64,000 nt of DNA from Bacillus sp. AFS055030 (GTDB lineage: Bacteria; Bacillota; Bacilli; Bacillales; Bacillaceae_G): assembly GCF_002574545.1 (NCBI RefSeq), contig NZ_NUGT01000017.1:131571-195570 (forward strand), written 5' to 3'. Positions 39,760 to 49,125 of the stretch are shown in pieces. The position numbers were made by a program, and so were the translations under genes. How positions within the stretch are numbered: the first letter of the stretch is position 1; each line of letters starts with the position of its first letter. Under the pieces are notes generated by a model. The model saw only the letters and a program-made list of their open reading frames with translations. It was not told where the DNA came from and did no database searches.

Positions 39760-39783
39760 AAAAGTAAGTGTTCACTTACTTTT
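39760..39783 (+). promoter_or_regulatory. Palindromic operator 1 upstream of the yhgD-like gene
   Basis: A perfect 24-base palindrome: AAAAGTAAGTG, TT, CACTTACTTTT. It sits immediately before the -35 element of the regulator's promoter. A second, imperfect 24-base copy is at 39817. Confidence 0.8.
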
Positions 39784-39785
39784 TG

Positions 39786-39814
39786 TTGACGAAATCCATT
39801 TCGGTTAATATACT
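39786..39814 (+). promoter_or_regulatory. Sigma-A promoter of yhgD-yhgE
   Basis: TTGACG (39786-39791), spacer of 17, TATACT (39809-39814): near-consensus, and tightly enclosed by the two operators. Confidence 0.85.
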
Positions 39815-39816
39815 AG

Positions 39817-39840
39817 AAAAGTGAATAAATACTTACTTTT
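39817..39840 (+). promoter_or_regulatory. Palindromic operator 2 upstream of the yhgD-like gene
   Basis: Same length as operator 1 and identical in its outer six left and ten right bases (AAAAGT at one end, ACTTACTTTT at the other). It covers the transcription start, so repressor binding to both would enclose the promoter. Confidence 0.75.
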
Positions 39841-39885
39841 TTGTACTAACTGCCTTTTTAACATCATTTTTTAAGGAGGTAAAAA

Positions 39886-40476
39886 ATGAATAAAGGAGAA
39901 AGAACAAAACATCATATTCTAGAAAAGTCTATCCAACTATTTGCGAAAAATGGATATGATGGTACGACAATTAATCAAATTGCAAAGGATTGTAAAATTT
40001 CTGAAGCGACGATTTATAAGTATTTTAAAAGCAAACTGGATGTATTGATTAATTGTGTAAAACCAGATATTCATGACGTATGGACGGAAGAGGACTTTAG
40101 TAAACTTTCAATTGAAGAATTGCTTAGGTTATATGTTGAGAAAAGAATTAAATGGGTGGAAAAGAATCGAAATCAAATTGAGATCTTGATAAGTGAAACT
40201 TTACGACACCCTGAGTTATCAGAAATTTTCTTCCAACAGATCTATCGTAAAACACCAATTGAAGAAGAAATAGAAGCAAGAATGCTTGCAAAAGAAACCA
40301 ATTTCCATTTAGAAATTCCTATACTGAGTTTAAGTATGATTACGACAATTATATCGATTCTTAATCTACAAAAAAGTATTCTGGAAAAAGATCCAATGCA
40401 TATAACGGATGATGCTATAAATAAAATGGTGCAATTAATTTTATTTGGATTAATAGGAAATAAAAGTCCTGAATAA
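39886..40476 (+). CDS. TetR-family repressor (YhgD-like)
   Basis: 196 residues. The N-terminal TetR helix-turn-helix reads HHILEKSIQLFAKNGYDGTTINQIAK and EATIYKYFKSK; the C-terminal ligand domain is variable. AAGGAGG precedes the ATG. It lies just before a YhgE-like gene, as yhgD precedes yhgE in B. subtilis, and two matching 24-base operators enclose its promoter, so autoregulation and control of the YhgE-like gene are likely. The inducer is unknown. Confidence 0.87.
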   Translation: MNKGERTKHHILEKSIQLFAKNGYDGTTINQIAKDCKISEATIYKYFKSKLDVLINCVKPDIHDVWTEEDFSKLSIEELLRLYVEKRIKWVEKNRNQIEILISETLRHPELSEIFFQQIYRKTPIEEEIEARMLAKETNFHLEIPILSLSMITTIISILNLQKSILEKDPMHITDDAINKMVQLILFGLIGNKSPE

Positions 40477-40613
40477 ACATGAAAGTGTGTTTATTTGGAG
40501 AAAAGTTTAGTATTACCTTTTATTTTTTTTAAAGGAAGTATTAAACTATTTAATTGCAATAAAATGACCGGAATACGAATTTGGTCAATCGGTCTAAAAA
40601 GAGGAGTGAAAAT

Positions 40614-42794
40614 GTGTTTAAACAAGAATGGAAAAATATTTTAAAGAAACCAATGACAATTGCAACAATCATTGCGATTGGTCTTGTACCTATGCTTTAT
40701 TCATTAATTTTCTTATCAGCGTATTGGAATCCATATAATAAAACAGAAAAACTATCTGTCGCAATTGTAAACAATGACAAGGGTACGGAGTTTAATGATA
40801 AAAAGCTTAATGTAGGGAAAGATTTTGTAGAAGGACTGGAAGATAATAAGTCATTTAAATGGAAAGTTACAAGTAAAAAACAAGCTATGGAAGGATTAAA
40901 TGATGAAAAATATTATTTAGTCATCGAATTGCCTTCTGATTTTTCAAAAAATGCGGCTACTTTATTGGATGAAAAACCAAAAAAAATGAAATTAAATTAT
41001 TACACGAATGCAGGGAAGAACTATGTAGGCGCACAAATTGGTACAACTGCGATCAAAGAAGTAAATGCTAATATCTCAAAAGAAATTACTGAGCAATATG
41101 CTAAAACAGTTTTTGATAATTTCAAGGAAATTGGAGATGGCATGACAAAAGCATCTGATGGTGCAGGTAAAGTGAATGATGGTGCAGCAAAAATCACTGA
41201 TGGAACAGATGTTTTAAATAAAAATTTAAAAAAATTAAATGACAGCATGATCACATTTGAAAGTGGAAGTACAAAACTGAAAAGTGGAGCAGAAAAATTA
41301 TCAGATGGTATTAAAAAATCAAATGATGGTGCAAATCAATTAAATACTGGTTTAAATGCTCTATTAGAAGGAACTGGTACATTAAAAGCTGGTTCTAGTG
41401 ATTTAAATAATGGACTATCGCAACTAGTTGAAGGCGGTAATAAAATCGAATCTGGTTCTTCTAAGCTAGAAGCTGGAAGTAATCAATTAAATGCTGGACT
41501 GAAACAATCTTATGCTGGTGCAACCGAACTGCAAAAAAATGAAGCAGGATTAAATGAAAATCTTGGCGCTACTAATGATGCTCTTAAATCAATTGTTAAT
41601 GGATTGCAAGATGGTTCAATAAGTAAAGAAGATTTGCTGAAATTACAAGCAATCTCAAATAACTTAGATCAACTTTCAAAAGGAAGTAATCAAATTAAAA
41701 ATGGAGTTGATCAAATTGCTGCAGCACAAGGTCAATTATATGAAGGTTCAAATAATCTCCTTGCTGGGCAAAAAGAATTAAATACAAATTTAAATTTATT
41801 TAATAGTAAATTGCAAGAAGCGTCGAATGGAGCAAATCAATTAGCTCAAGGAAGTAATGATTTATACATTGGTACAAAAAAATTAAGTGAAGGTAGTTCG
41901 CTACTTTCAATAGGCCTAGGAAAATTAAATACAGGTGGGGACGAATTAGTTCAAGGGATTAATCAATTAAATGCTGGTTCTAAACAACTATCTGATGGAA
42001 CGAATAAGTTATATAGTGGGTCTGGAGATTTATTAAAGGGTGCAACTGATTTAACAAAAGGAACAACTGAACTTCATAAATCCCTTAAAGAAGGTGGAGA
42101 TGAAGTAAACAAAGTTAAAACAAGTGATGAAACGGATCAGTTCTTTGCAGAACCAACAGAACTAGTTTCTCATAAATTAAATAATGTCAAAGAATATGGT
42201 GTAGGATTAACACCTTATATACTATCTATTGGACTATTTGCAGGTGGGTTAATGTTTACCTCAGTTTATCCAATGAGAAAGAACTCTATTGCTCCAACTA
42301 CTGGTTTAGCTTGGTTCTTTAGTAAATATAGTGTTCTAATTTTCGTGGGAATCATGCAATCAATCGTAGCAGATATGGTATTAATTCACGGTATGGGTCT
42401 TGATGTGAAAAACGTGTGGTTATTCGTAGTGTTTACAATCATTACTAGCTTGACCTTCTATTCATTAATACAATTCTTAACTGTTACATTAGGAAATGTA
42501 GGACAATATTTAGTGTTTATCATTATGCTATTACAAATTGGTGGAACTTCAGGTACGTTCCCAATTTCATTAACACCAACATTTTTCCAAACGATTCATC
42601 CTTATTTACCGATGACATATGCTATAAAAGGATTCAGAGAATTAATTTCTAGTTCTGTAAATAAAGGACTTGTATGGGATCAAGTGTACTATCTATGTGG
42701 ATTTGCAGTTTTATTCATCGTTTTAACAAATGTTACTTTTGCAGTTCGTGTTAAATTATCTAAGAAAAATCAATTAAGCGAAATCGAGGCTTAA
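40614..42794 (+). CDS. YhgE/Pip-domain membrane protein
   Basis: 726 residues from GTG 40614 (GAGGAG upstream, normal spacing); the frame is open to 40581 but that part carries the ribosome binding site. One N-terminal membrane helix (about 14-34) is followed by a long outside region with at least a dozen GS--L--G---L type repeats (about 180-510), predicted to be helical, and then about five C-terminal membrane helices. This is the YhgE/phage-infection-protein layout, related to ABC-2 type exporters; a link to ESX/WXG100 secretion accessory proteins is known for relatives such as YueB/EsaA. Its role here is unknown. Confidence 0.88.
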   Translation: MFKQEWKNILKKPMTIATIIAIGLVPMLYSLIFLSAYWNPYNKTEKLSVAIVNNDKGTEFNDKKLNVGKDFVEGLEDNKSFKWKVTSKKQAMEGLNDEKYYLVIELPSDFSKNAATLLDEKPKKMKLNYYTNAGKNYVGAQIGTTAIKEVNANISKEITEQYAKTVFDNFKEIGDGMTKASDGAGKVNDGAAKITDGTDVLNKNLKKLNDSMITFESGSTKLKSGAEKLSDGIKKSNDGANQLNTGLNALLEGTGTLKAGSSDLNNGLSQLVEGGNKIESGSSKLEAGSNQLNAGLKQSYAGATELQKNEAGLNENLGATNDALKSIVNGLQDGSISKEDLLKLQAISNNLDQLSKGSNQIKNGVDQIAAAQGQLYEGSNNLLAGQKELNTNLNLFNSKLQEASNGANQLAQGSNDLYIGTKKLSEGSSLLSIGLGKLNTGGDELVQGINQLNAGSKQLSDGTNKLYSGSGDLLKGATDLTKGTTELHKSLKEGGDEVNKVKTSDETDQFFAEPTELVSHKLNNVKEYGVGLTPYILSIGLFAGGLMFTSVYPMRKNSIAPTTGLAWFFSKYSVLIFVGIMQSIVADMVLIHGMGLDVKNVWLFVVFTIITSLTFYSLIQFLTVTLGNVGQYLVFIIMLLQIGGTSGTFPISLTPTFFQTIHPYLPMTYAIKGFRELISSSVNKGLVWDQVYYLCGFAVLFIVLTNVTFAVRVKLSKKNQLSEIEA

Positions 42795-42808
42795 AACGAT
42801 AAAATAAT

Positions 42809-42851
42809 AAAAAGGATTGAAATCAAATAAAAAAAGATTTCAATCCTTTTT
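42809..42851 (+). terminator. Terminator after the YhgE-like gene
   Basis: AAAAAGGATTGAAATC pairs with GATTTCAATCCTTTTT, a 16-base stem with A and T runs. The rest of the 300-base gap up to 43094 holds a small inverted repeat (CCCTTTAC/GTAAGGG near 42950) and a cre. Confidence 0.9.
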
Positions 42852-43057
42852 ACTATTAGTGAAATAAAAATCCAGTATCTTTAGAGCAATCTTTTATTGT
42901 AAAATTAGTAATGGAATATGGTAATAATGAAGGAAATTGTATAGAATCCCTTTACATTGTAAGGGAGTTATCGTTAAAATTTGAACGTAGTTAATCTGCT
43001 ATTTGTACGTCAAAGCACTTAATTACTTTCTTTTAGAACATTAGATATAAAAAAATA

Positions 43058-43071
43058 AGAAAGCGTTTTCA
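43058..43071 (-). promoter_or_regulatory. cre site upstream of the Lrp-type regulator
   Basis: On the minus strand TGAAAACGCTTTCT matches 13 of 14 consensus positions. It lies 24 bases before the regulator start and could place the peptide-uptake cluster under carbon catabolite control. Confidence 0.6.
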
Positions 43072-43094
43072 TTTAATAGAAAAGTGGTGAATAA

Positions 43095-43544
43095 ATGAAA
43101 CTAACTGAAATCGATAAAAAAATTCTAGAGATGCTCACTAAAAATGGACGGATGTCATACTCCGATATTGGAAAAGAACTTAATTTATCAAGAGTTTCAA
43201 TCCGTGAACGTGTGAATCAATTAATAAAAAACGGGGTAATTGAGAGGTTCTCAGTCGTCATTAATTCAGAAAAAGTAGGAAAAGGAGTATCTGCATTCTT
43301 TGAAGTGGATTGTGAACCAGCTTATTTAGTAGTCGTAGCGGAAGCACTTGCAGATAATCCTGTTGTAGCGAGTTGTTATCAAATGACGGGTCCAAGCACT
43401 TTACATATGCATGTATTAGTAGATGATTTTGTCAGCTTAGAACAATTTATAAATAATGAATTATATGCTTTAGAAGGAATAACAAGAGTAGAAAGTCATA
43501 TTTTATTACGAAGATTTAAGAGTAGAAATGGCTTAAAATTATAG
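43095..43544 (+). CDS. Lrp/AsnC-family regulator (YwrC-like)
   Basis: 149 residues. The N-terminal helix-turn-helix (LTEIDKKILEMLTKNGRMSY, then LNLSRVSIRERVNQLIKNG) and the C-terminal RAM ligand domain (AEALADNPVVASCYQMTGPS) are typical. It senses an amino acid in most members. It lies upstream of an ABC peptide transporter, a YwrD-like enzyme and a chromate-transporter pair; in B. subtilis the Lrp-type ywrC sits beside ywrA, ywrB and ywrD. That makes YwrC the best match. Confidence 0.88.
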   Translation: MKLTEIDKKILEMLTKNGRMSYSDIGKELNLSRVSIRERVNQLIKNGVIERFSVVINSEKVGKGVSAFFEVDCEPAYLVVVAEALADNPVVASCYQMTGPSTLHMHVLVDDFVSLEQFINNELYALEGITRVESHILLRRFKSRNGLKL

Positions 43545-43552
43545 TTGTCATG

Positions 43553-43583
43553 GCGAGAGATTGGAAAATCCTCGTCTTTTTTT
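43553..43583 (+). terminator. Terminator after the Lrp-type regulator
   Basis: CGAG-A-GATT pairs with AATC-CTCG around GGAA, followed by seven T. Confidence 0.75.
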
Positions 43584-43741
43584 ACTGTTTTTTGTAAAAA
43601 TACATAAAATTATAGAATATTCTGTCTACCAGAGGTATAATCGAGAATAATTAAATTTACATTGTTAGGTTATGTAGTGATTATGATTAACAAACGTATG
43701 TAATTTTAGTTAATATACTTACAAATGGAGTAGGTGGAAAG

Positions 43742-44683
43742 ATGGCGTCACTCATATTAAGAAGGTTGTTTCAATTGTTTTTATTATTGCTAGGTATCTC
43801 CTTTTTAGTCTTTGCTTCTATGCATTTAGCACCTGGTGACCCAGCTGCAATAATTGGTGGACCTACAGCAACAAAAGCTGATTTAAATGCTATTCGAGAA
43901 AGTTTAGGATTGAACGACTCGTTTTTTGTCCAATATTGGCATTATTTATCAGGCGTATTTCATGGGGATTTAGGATATTCGTTTCAAACGAAACAGTCGG
44001 TTGCAGAGGCAATTTCAATCCGTTTTCCTAATACTTTAAGTTTAGCAATCGCGAGTATGATTGTTGCAGTAATAATCGGGGTAATAACAGGGATTGTTTC
44101 TGCACTTAAGCAAAACTCGTGGATGGATGTATCAAGTACAATAATTGCCCTTGCAGGTATTTCAGTACCGAATTTTTGGCTTGGTGCCATCCTTATTCTT
44201 ATTTTTGGAGTTAATCTACAAATTCTGCCCGTTGGAGGACTCGACTCACCAATTTGGACGATTGAAGGATTTAAACAAATCATTTTACCTGCCATTGCAT
44301 TGGGAACAGCCTCAGCTGCAATGATTGCCAGAATGAGCCGTTCATCTATGTTAGAGGTAATTCGAGCTGATTACATACGAACTGCAAGAGCGAAAGGTGT
44401 AAAAGAAAAATCGATTGTTTGGATTCATGCTTTAAAAAACTCGATGATTCCAGTCATAACTGTTATTGGTTTAAACTTTGGATTTCTTCTTGGAGGAACA
44501 ATCATTACAGAACAAGTATTTGCGATTAACGGTGTCGGTAGATTAATGATCGATGCAATTGCAGCTAGAGATTTTCCGATGGTTCAAGGGGCAGTATTAC
44601 TTGTAGCATCAATGTTTGTAATCGTGAATTTACTTGTTGATATTTTATACGTATTTATCGATCCAAGAATTAGCTACGATTAA
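43742..44683 (+). CDS. Dipeptide/oligopeptide ABC transporter permease, DppB/OppB type
   Basis: 313-residue inner-membrane permease with about six helices. It begins LRRLFQLFLLLLGISFLVF and carries the MHLAPGDPA loop typical of DppB/OppB, then the EAA cytoplasmic loop (IRADYIRTARAKGV). It is the first gene of a full peptide-type transporter: DppB, DppC, binding lipoprotein, two ATPases. GGAGTAGGTGG upstream. Confidence 0.9.
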   Translation: MASLILRRLFQLFLLLLGISFLVFASMHLAPGDPAAIIGGPTATKADLNAIRESLGLNDSFFVQYWHYLSGVFHGDLGYSFQTKQSVAEAISIRFPNTLSLAIASMIVAVIIGVITGIVSALKQNSWMDVSSTIIALAGISVPNFWLGAILILIFGVNLQILPVGGLDSPIWTIEGFKQIILPAIALGTASAAMIARMSRSSMLEVIRADYIRTARAKGVKEKSIVWIHALKNSMIPVITVIGLNFGFLLGGTIITEQVFAINGVGRLMIDAIAARDFPMVQGAVLLVASMFVIVNLLVDILYVFIDPRISYD

Positions 44684-44706
44684 TTAGCTAGAAGGGAGGA
44701 AGGATT

Positions 44707-45612
44707 TTGTCTACAGAAGTAGTCCTTAATAACATAAGTGCAAAGCAAGCTAGTACAAAAAAGAAGGAAAAATTTATCGTTCAAACATTCAAACGTTTAA
44801 TCAAAAATAGATTAGCAGTTTTTGGATTAATCATTATTGTTTTACAAGTTTTAATGGCAATATTTGCACCTCTTATTACGATACATGATCCGATTAAACA
44901 AAATTTAGCTTCAACAGAACTACCAATATTCTCAAGCGGACATTGGTTAGGTACAGATAATTATGGTCGGGATATGTGGAGCCGAATTGTATTCGGATCT
45001 AGAGTATCACTCGTTGTTGGATTCAGTGCAGTGATTCTTGGTTTAATTGGTGGTATTACAATAGGTATGCTAGCTGGTTATTTTTCTAAACTAGATGGCT
45101 TGCTTATGAGAATAGTAGATTTATTATTTGCTTTTCCAGGAATTCTCTTAGCCATGCTAATTATCGCAATTCTTGGGACAAGTTTAGTGAATGTAGCAGT
45201 TGCGATTAGTATTTGGTCCATTCCTTCATGTGCAAGAATTGTTCGAGGTTCGGTTTTATCGATTAAGAAGCAAGAATACATACATGCAATGAGGACTTTA
45301 GGTGCGAGTAATTTACGAATTATGGTGAAGCACATTTTACCAAACTGTATGGCACCAATCATTGTTTTTGCCACAATGAGAATGGCGACTGCTATTTTAT
45401 CAACTGCATCACTAAGTTATTTAGGTCTTGGTGCACAACCTCCAACAGCCGAATGGGGGTCAATGATTTCTCAAGGGCAAGATTATATGTTTTCTTCCCC
45501 ACATATGACAATCGTACCAGGGATCGCAATTATGCTGATTGTTTTCTCTTTTAATGTCGTAGGTGATGGATTAAGAGATGCTTTAGATCCAAATATGAAT
45601 ATTAATGATTGA
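44707..45612 (+). CDS. Dipeptide/oligopeptide ABC transporter permease, DppC/OppC type
   Basis: 301 residues, beginning at TTG 44707 after GGGAGGAAGG. An N-terminal cytoplasmic part is followed by a first helix (RLAVFGLIIIVLQVLMAIF) and HWLGTDNYGRDMWSRIVFG, the OppC N-terminal domain hallmark; the EAA loop is QEYIHAMRTLGAS. It pairs with the DppB-type permease. Confidence 0.9.
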   Translation: MSTEVVLNNISAKQASTKKKEKFIVQTFKRLIKNRLAVFGLIIIVLQVLMAIFAPLITIHDPIKQNLASTELPIFSSGHWLGTDNYGRDMWSRIVFGSRVSLVVGFSAVILGLIGGITIGMLAGYFSKLDGLLMRIVDLLFAFPGILLAMLIIAILGTSLVNVAVAISIWSIPSCARIVRGSVLSIKKQEYIHAMRTLGASNLRIMVKHILPNCMAPIIVFATMRMATAILSTASLSYLGLGAQPPTAEWGSMISQGQDYMFSSPHMTIVPGIAIMLIVFSFNVVGDGLRDALDPNMNIND

Positions 45613-45624
45613 GGAGATGGGTAA

Positions 45625-47145
45625 ATGAAAAAATGGATGGTTATCGTACTTAGTGCAATTCTTCTTCTTGCTGGATGTTCTAGTAAAACAACTGGATCAA
45701 ATAGCGCTAATGTTTCGCAAGAACTTACATATGCTTCAACATCAGATGCAGTAGGTTTATCACCAATCTTAACGAATGATTCTGTATCAGCTAATGTCAT
45801 CATGCAAGTTTATGAAACTTTATTTAAAAGAAATCCTAAAACAATGAAAATCGAACCTTTATTAGCCGAATCTTATACGAATCCAGATAATAAGACTTGG
45901 GAAATTACATTAAAAAAAGGGGTTAAATTTCAAGACGGAACAGATTTTAACGCAGAAGCAGTAAAATACACATTTGATAAATTCCGTGATCCAAAAACTG
46001 CCGCTCCACGTGCTTCATTATTAGAACCAATTGAATCAGTTAATGTAATTGATGATTATAAAGTAGAAATTAAAACGAAATATCCATATGGACCACTTTT
46101 AGCTGCACTTGCTCATACCGCTGCTTCAATTGTAAGCCCTGAAGCAGATAAAAATAGTGATTTAATGAAAACGCCTGTAGGAACTGGGCCATTTAAGTTT
46201 GTTAGCTGGACACCTGGTGACCAAATCGTTCTTGAAGCAAACAAAGATTATTGGAATAGTGCACCTAAATTGAAAAAAGTTACTTTTAAAGTAGTACCTG
46301 AAGTTTCAACAGCTATTTCAATGTTACAAACAGGAAAAGTACAATTTATTGATGCTCTTCCAGCTGAACAAGTGAAACGTCTAGAAGCAATTAAAAATGT
46401 GAAAGTAACAAAGGAAGAGGGAACACCTGTTTATTATTTAGGATTTAACATGAAAAAGGCTCCAATGAATAAATTAGCATTCCGTCAAGCAGTTGCTTAT
46501 GGATTAGATCGTAAAGCATATATTAATCAGTTAAACGGATTAGGTATTGAAGGTAATAGTGTAATTGGACCAAAAGTTTTCGGATATGATCAATCTGAAG
46601 AAAAGGCTGGTTATTCTTATGATTTGGAAAAAGCTAAAAAACTGATTAAAGATAACGGCTTTGAAGGAAAAGAAGTAAAAATGCTAGTACCAAATCGAGA
46701 TATGTACATGAAAATGGCTGAAATTGCTCAATCTCAAATGACGGAAATTGGCCTAAAAGTTAAGCTTGAAACGATGGAATGGGGAACTTTCTTAGATGCA
46801 GCAACAAAAGGTCAATACGATGTAACATTCCTAGGATGGGCAAACAGTACAGCTGATGGTAGTGAATTATTGTATCCAAACTTCCACTCTGACAATGTTG
46901 GGTCGTCAAACCGAATTTCATATAGTAATAAGCAATTTGATCAGTTAGTTAATGAATCTCGTCAAACAATTGACCAAAATGCCCGAAAAGAAAAACTAAA
47001 ACAAGCAAATGAATTATTAGTAAAAGATGCTCCTGTAATCGTTATGAATCAAGGTGTAGTAACATCTGCAGTTGATCAATCGGTGAAAGGCATTGAAATT
47101 GATCCTACTGGCCAATGGTCATTATACAACGTACACAGAGAGTAG
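45625..47145 (+). CDS. Peptide-binding lipoprotein (SBP family 5)
   Basis: 506 residues. A lipoprotein signal peptide ends in the lipobox LLAGC (Cys19), followed by an SBP_bac_5 domain with the family phrases ETLFKRNPKTMKIEPLLAES and WEITLKKGVKFQDGTDFNAE. It is anchored outside the membrane and delivers a peptide or related solute to the permeases. A glutathione or gamma-glutamyl compound is possible given the downstream gamma-glutamyltransferase relative; that is inference. Confidence 0.9.
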   Translation: MKKWMVIVLSAILLLAGCSSKTTGSNSANVSQELTYASTSDAVGLSPILTNDSVSANVIMQVYETLFKRNPKTMKIEPLLAESYTNPDNKTWEITLKKGVKFQDGTDFNAEAVKYTFDKFRDPKTAAPRASLLEPIESVNVIDDYKVEIKTKYPYGPLLAALAHTAASIVSPEADKNSDLMKTPVGTGPFKFVSWTPGDQIVLEANKDYWNSAPKLKKVTFKVVPEVSTAISMLQTGKVQFIDALPAEQVKRLEAIKNVKVTKEEGTPVYYLGFNMKKAPMNKLAFRQAVAYGLDRKAYINQLNGLGIEGNSVIGPKVFGYDQSEEKAGYSYDLEKAKKLIKDNGFEGKEVKMLVPNRDMYMKMAEIAQSQMTEIGLKVKLETMEWGTFLDAATKGQYDVTFLGWANSTADGSELLYPNFHSDNVGSSNRISYSNKQFDQLVNESRQTIDQNARKEKLKQANELLVKDAPVIVMNQGVVTSAVDQSVKGIEIDPTGQWSLYNVHRE

Positions 47146-47153
47146 GTAATAGT

Positions 47154-48131
47154 ATGTCAACAGAGCTTCTATCTGTAAATAATTTAGTAACAACGTTTCA
47201 AACAGCTGATGGAGAAATCCCAGCTGTTCGAAACGTATCCTTTTCAGTTAATAAAAGTGAAACTTTATGTATAGTTGGCGAATCGGGTTGCGGAAAAAGT
47301 ATTACTTCATTATCTATTATGGGATTATTGCCAAGTAATGGTTCAATAAAAAGCGGTTCAATTCAATTAGAAGGAACTGATTTAACTAAGTTAACAACTG
47401 ATGAATTAAGAAAAATAAGAGGCAATAAAATATCGATGATTTTTCAAGAGCCGATGACTGCGTTAAACCCTGTAATCACAATTGGTTATCAGCTACGTGA
47501 GCCACTTATGATCCACCAGAAGCTTTCTAAACAAGAGGCAAATCAAAAGGGAATTGAACTCTTAAAACAAGTAGGAATACCATATCCAGAAAAAAGAATG
47601 ACTCAATATCCCCATGAGTTAAGTGGTGGAATGAGGCAAAGGGTTATGATTGCTATTTCATTAGCCTGTACACCTGGACTCTTAATTGCAGATGAGCCGA
47701 CGACCGCACTTGATGTTACGATACAATCTCAAATATTAGATTTAATCCATGATTTACAAGAACAGCTTGGAATGGGTGTCATTATGGTTACGCATGATAT
47801 GGGGGTTGTAGCTGAAATTGCCGATAAAGTAATGGTCATGTATGCAGGAGAAAAAATTGAGGAAGGTCCAGTTGAAGAGATTTTCAATCGTCCAAGTCAT
47901 CCATATACTAGAGGATTATTAAGCTCTGTACCAAATGTAGATGATACTGATTTTGAATTAGAAGCAATCCCAGGCTCGACACCGAGCTTAAACGAACAAA
48001 TAACTGGCTGCCGTTTCCATCCACGTTGTCAACATGCATTAGCACGTTGCAAAGTGGAAGTTCCAAAGGAATTTACAATAATGGACGGTCACACAGTTAA
48101 ATGTTGGCTGAGTGAGGAGGATTCTATATGA
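47154..48131 (+). CDS. Peptide ABC transporter ATPase, DppD/OppD type
   Basis: 325 residues from ATG 47154, with GAGAGTAGG upstream; an in-frame start inside the binding-protein gene is rejected. Walker A GESGCGKS, the Q-loop in MIFQEP, signature LSGGMRQR, Walker B LLIADEPTTALD and the His switch MVTHD are present, followed by the C-terminal oligopeptide extension with cysteines (GCRFHPRC). It overlaps the next ATPase by four bases. Confidence 0.93.
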   Translation: MSTELLSVNNLVTTFQTADGEIPAVRNVSFSVNKSETLCIVGESGCGKSITSLSIMGLLPSNGSIKSGSIQLEGTDLTKLTTDELRKIRGNKISMIFQEPMTALNPVITIGYQLREPLMIHQKLSKQEANQKGIELLKQVGIPYPEKRMTQYPHELSGGMRQRVMIAISLACTPGLLIADEPTTALDVTIQSQILDLIHDLQEQLGMGVIMVTHDMGVVAEIADKVMVMYAGEKIEEGPVEEIFNRPSHPYTRGLLSSVPNVDDTDFELEAIPGSTPSLNEQITGCRFHPRCQHALARCKVEVPKEFTIMDGHTVKCWLSEEDSI

Positions 48132-49111
48132 CTCTAACAAAAAGTAAAACTTTATTAGAGCTTCGAAATGTTAAAAAATATTATCCGATTCGTGGAGGCT
48201 TACTAAAAAAAGTTCAAGGCCATGTAAAAGCAGTTGAAGAAGTAAGTTTAACATTATTAGAAGGTGAAAGCTTAGGAGTTGTAGGTGAATCAGGTTGCGG
48301 TAAATCTACATTGGGAAAAACGATTTTAGGTCTTGAAGATATTACTGACGGAAAAGTATTTTTTAAAGAGACAGAAATCCAACATTTATCGAATAAGAAT
48401 CGAAATGATTTTAAGAAACAAATGCAAATGATTTTCCAGGACCCGTATGCATCATTAAATCCGAGACAACGAATTGGAGATGCGTTGGAAGAGGTATTTG
48501 TTATCCATACGAATCTATCAAAACAAGAGCGAAAAGAAAAGGTAATCGGCTTGCTTCGTGAGGTAGGCTTAAACGAAGATCACTATGATCGATATCCCCA
48601 TGAATTTAGTGGTGGACAACGTCAACGGATCGGAATTGCACGAGCGATAGCCCTTAACCCATCGTTAATTATATGTGACGAGGCAGTGTCAGCACTAGAT
48701 GTATCTGTACAAGCACAAGTACTTAAACTATTAAAATCATTACAAGCAAAATATAACTTAACTTATTTATTTATCTCTCATGATTTAGGAGTCGTACGAT
48801 ATTTCTGTGATCGAGTTTTAGTAATGTATTTAGGTAATACAGTTGAGTTAGCTCCTGCTGACAAGCTATATAATAACCCACTACATCCTTATACTAAGGC
48901 GCTACTATCTGCGATTCCTCGCCCAAAGGTAGGAAAGAGACCTGAGAAAATTCGTTTGACAGGTGAAATTCCAAATCCAGCTAACCCACCATCAGGTTGT
49001 ACATTCCGTACACGTTGTCCACTAGCAACTGAACTTTGTGGACAAGTAAAACCTGAGTGGAAAGAAATTGAAGAAAATCATTTTGTTGCATGTCACCATG
49101 TAGATGCTTAA
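48128..49111 (+). CDS. Peptide ABC transporter ATPase, DppF/OppF type
   Basis: 327 residues. Walker A GESGCGKS, Q-loop IFQDPYASLNPRQR, signature FSGGQRQRIGIARA, Walker B LIICDEAVSALD and His switch FISHDLG are complete. The C-terminal cysteine segment (GCTFRTRCP) matches the OppF family. The start overlaps the DppD-type stop, so the two ATPases are made in step. Confidence 0.93.
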   Translation: MTLTKSKTLLELRNVKKYYPIRGGLLKKVQGHVKAVEEVSLTLLEGESLGVVGESGCGKSTLGKTILGLEDITDGKVFFKETEIQHLSNKNRNDFKKQMQMIFQDPYASLNPRQRIGDALEEVFVIHTNLSKQERKEKVIGLLREVGLNEDHYDRYPHEFSGGQRQRIGIARAIALNPSLIICDEAVSALDVSVQAQVLKLLKSLQAKYNLTYLFISHDLGVVRYFCDRVLVMYLGNTVELAPADKLYNNPLHPYTKALLSAIPRPKVGKRPEKIRLTGEIPNPANPPSGCTFRTRCPLATELCGQVKPEWKEIEENHFVACHHVDA

Positions 49112-49125
49112 AGGAGAGGAAACAG

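Noticed and set aside
39700-39790. Palindromic repeat considered as an RNA terminator
   Set aside because: The arms leave only a two-base loop, and the element abuts a -35 box with a matching copy beyond the -10, so an operator fits better.
40566-40594. GACCG/CGGTC and TGACC/GGTCA inverted words just before the YhgE-like gene, considered as another operator
   Set aside because: Imperfect, overlapping the region of the ribosome binding site, and unlike the two 24-base operators upstream.
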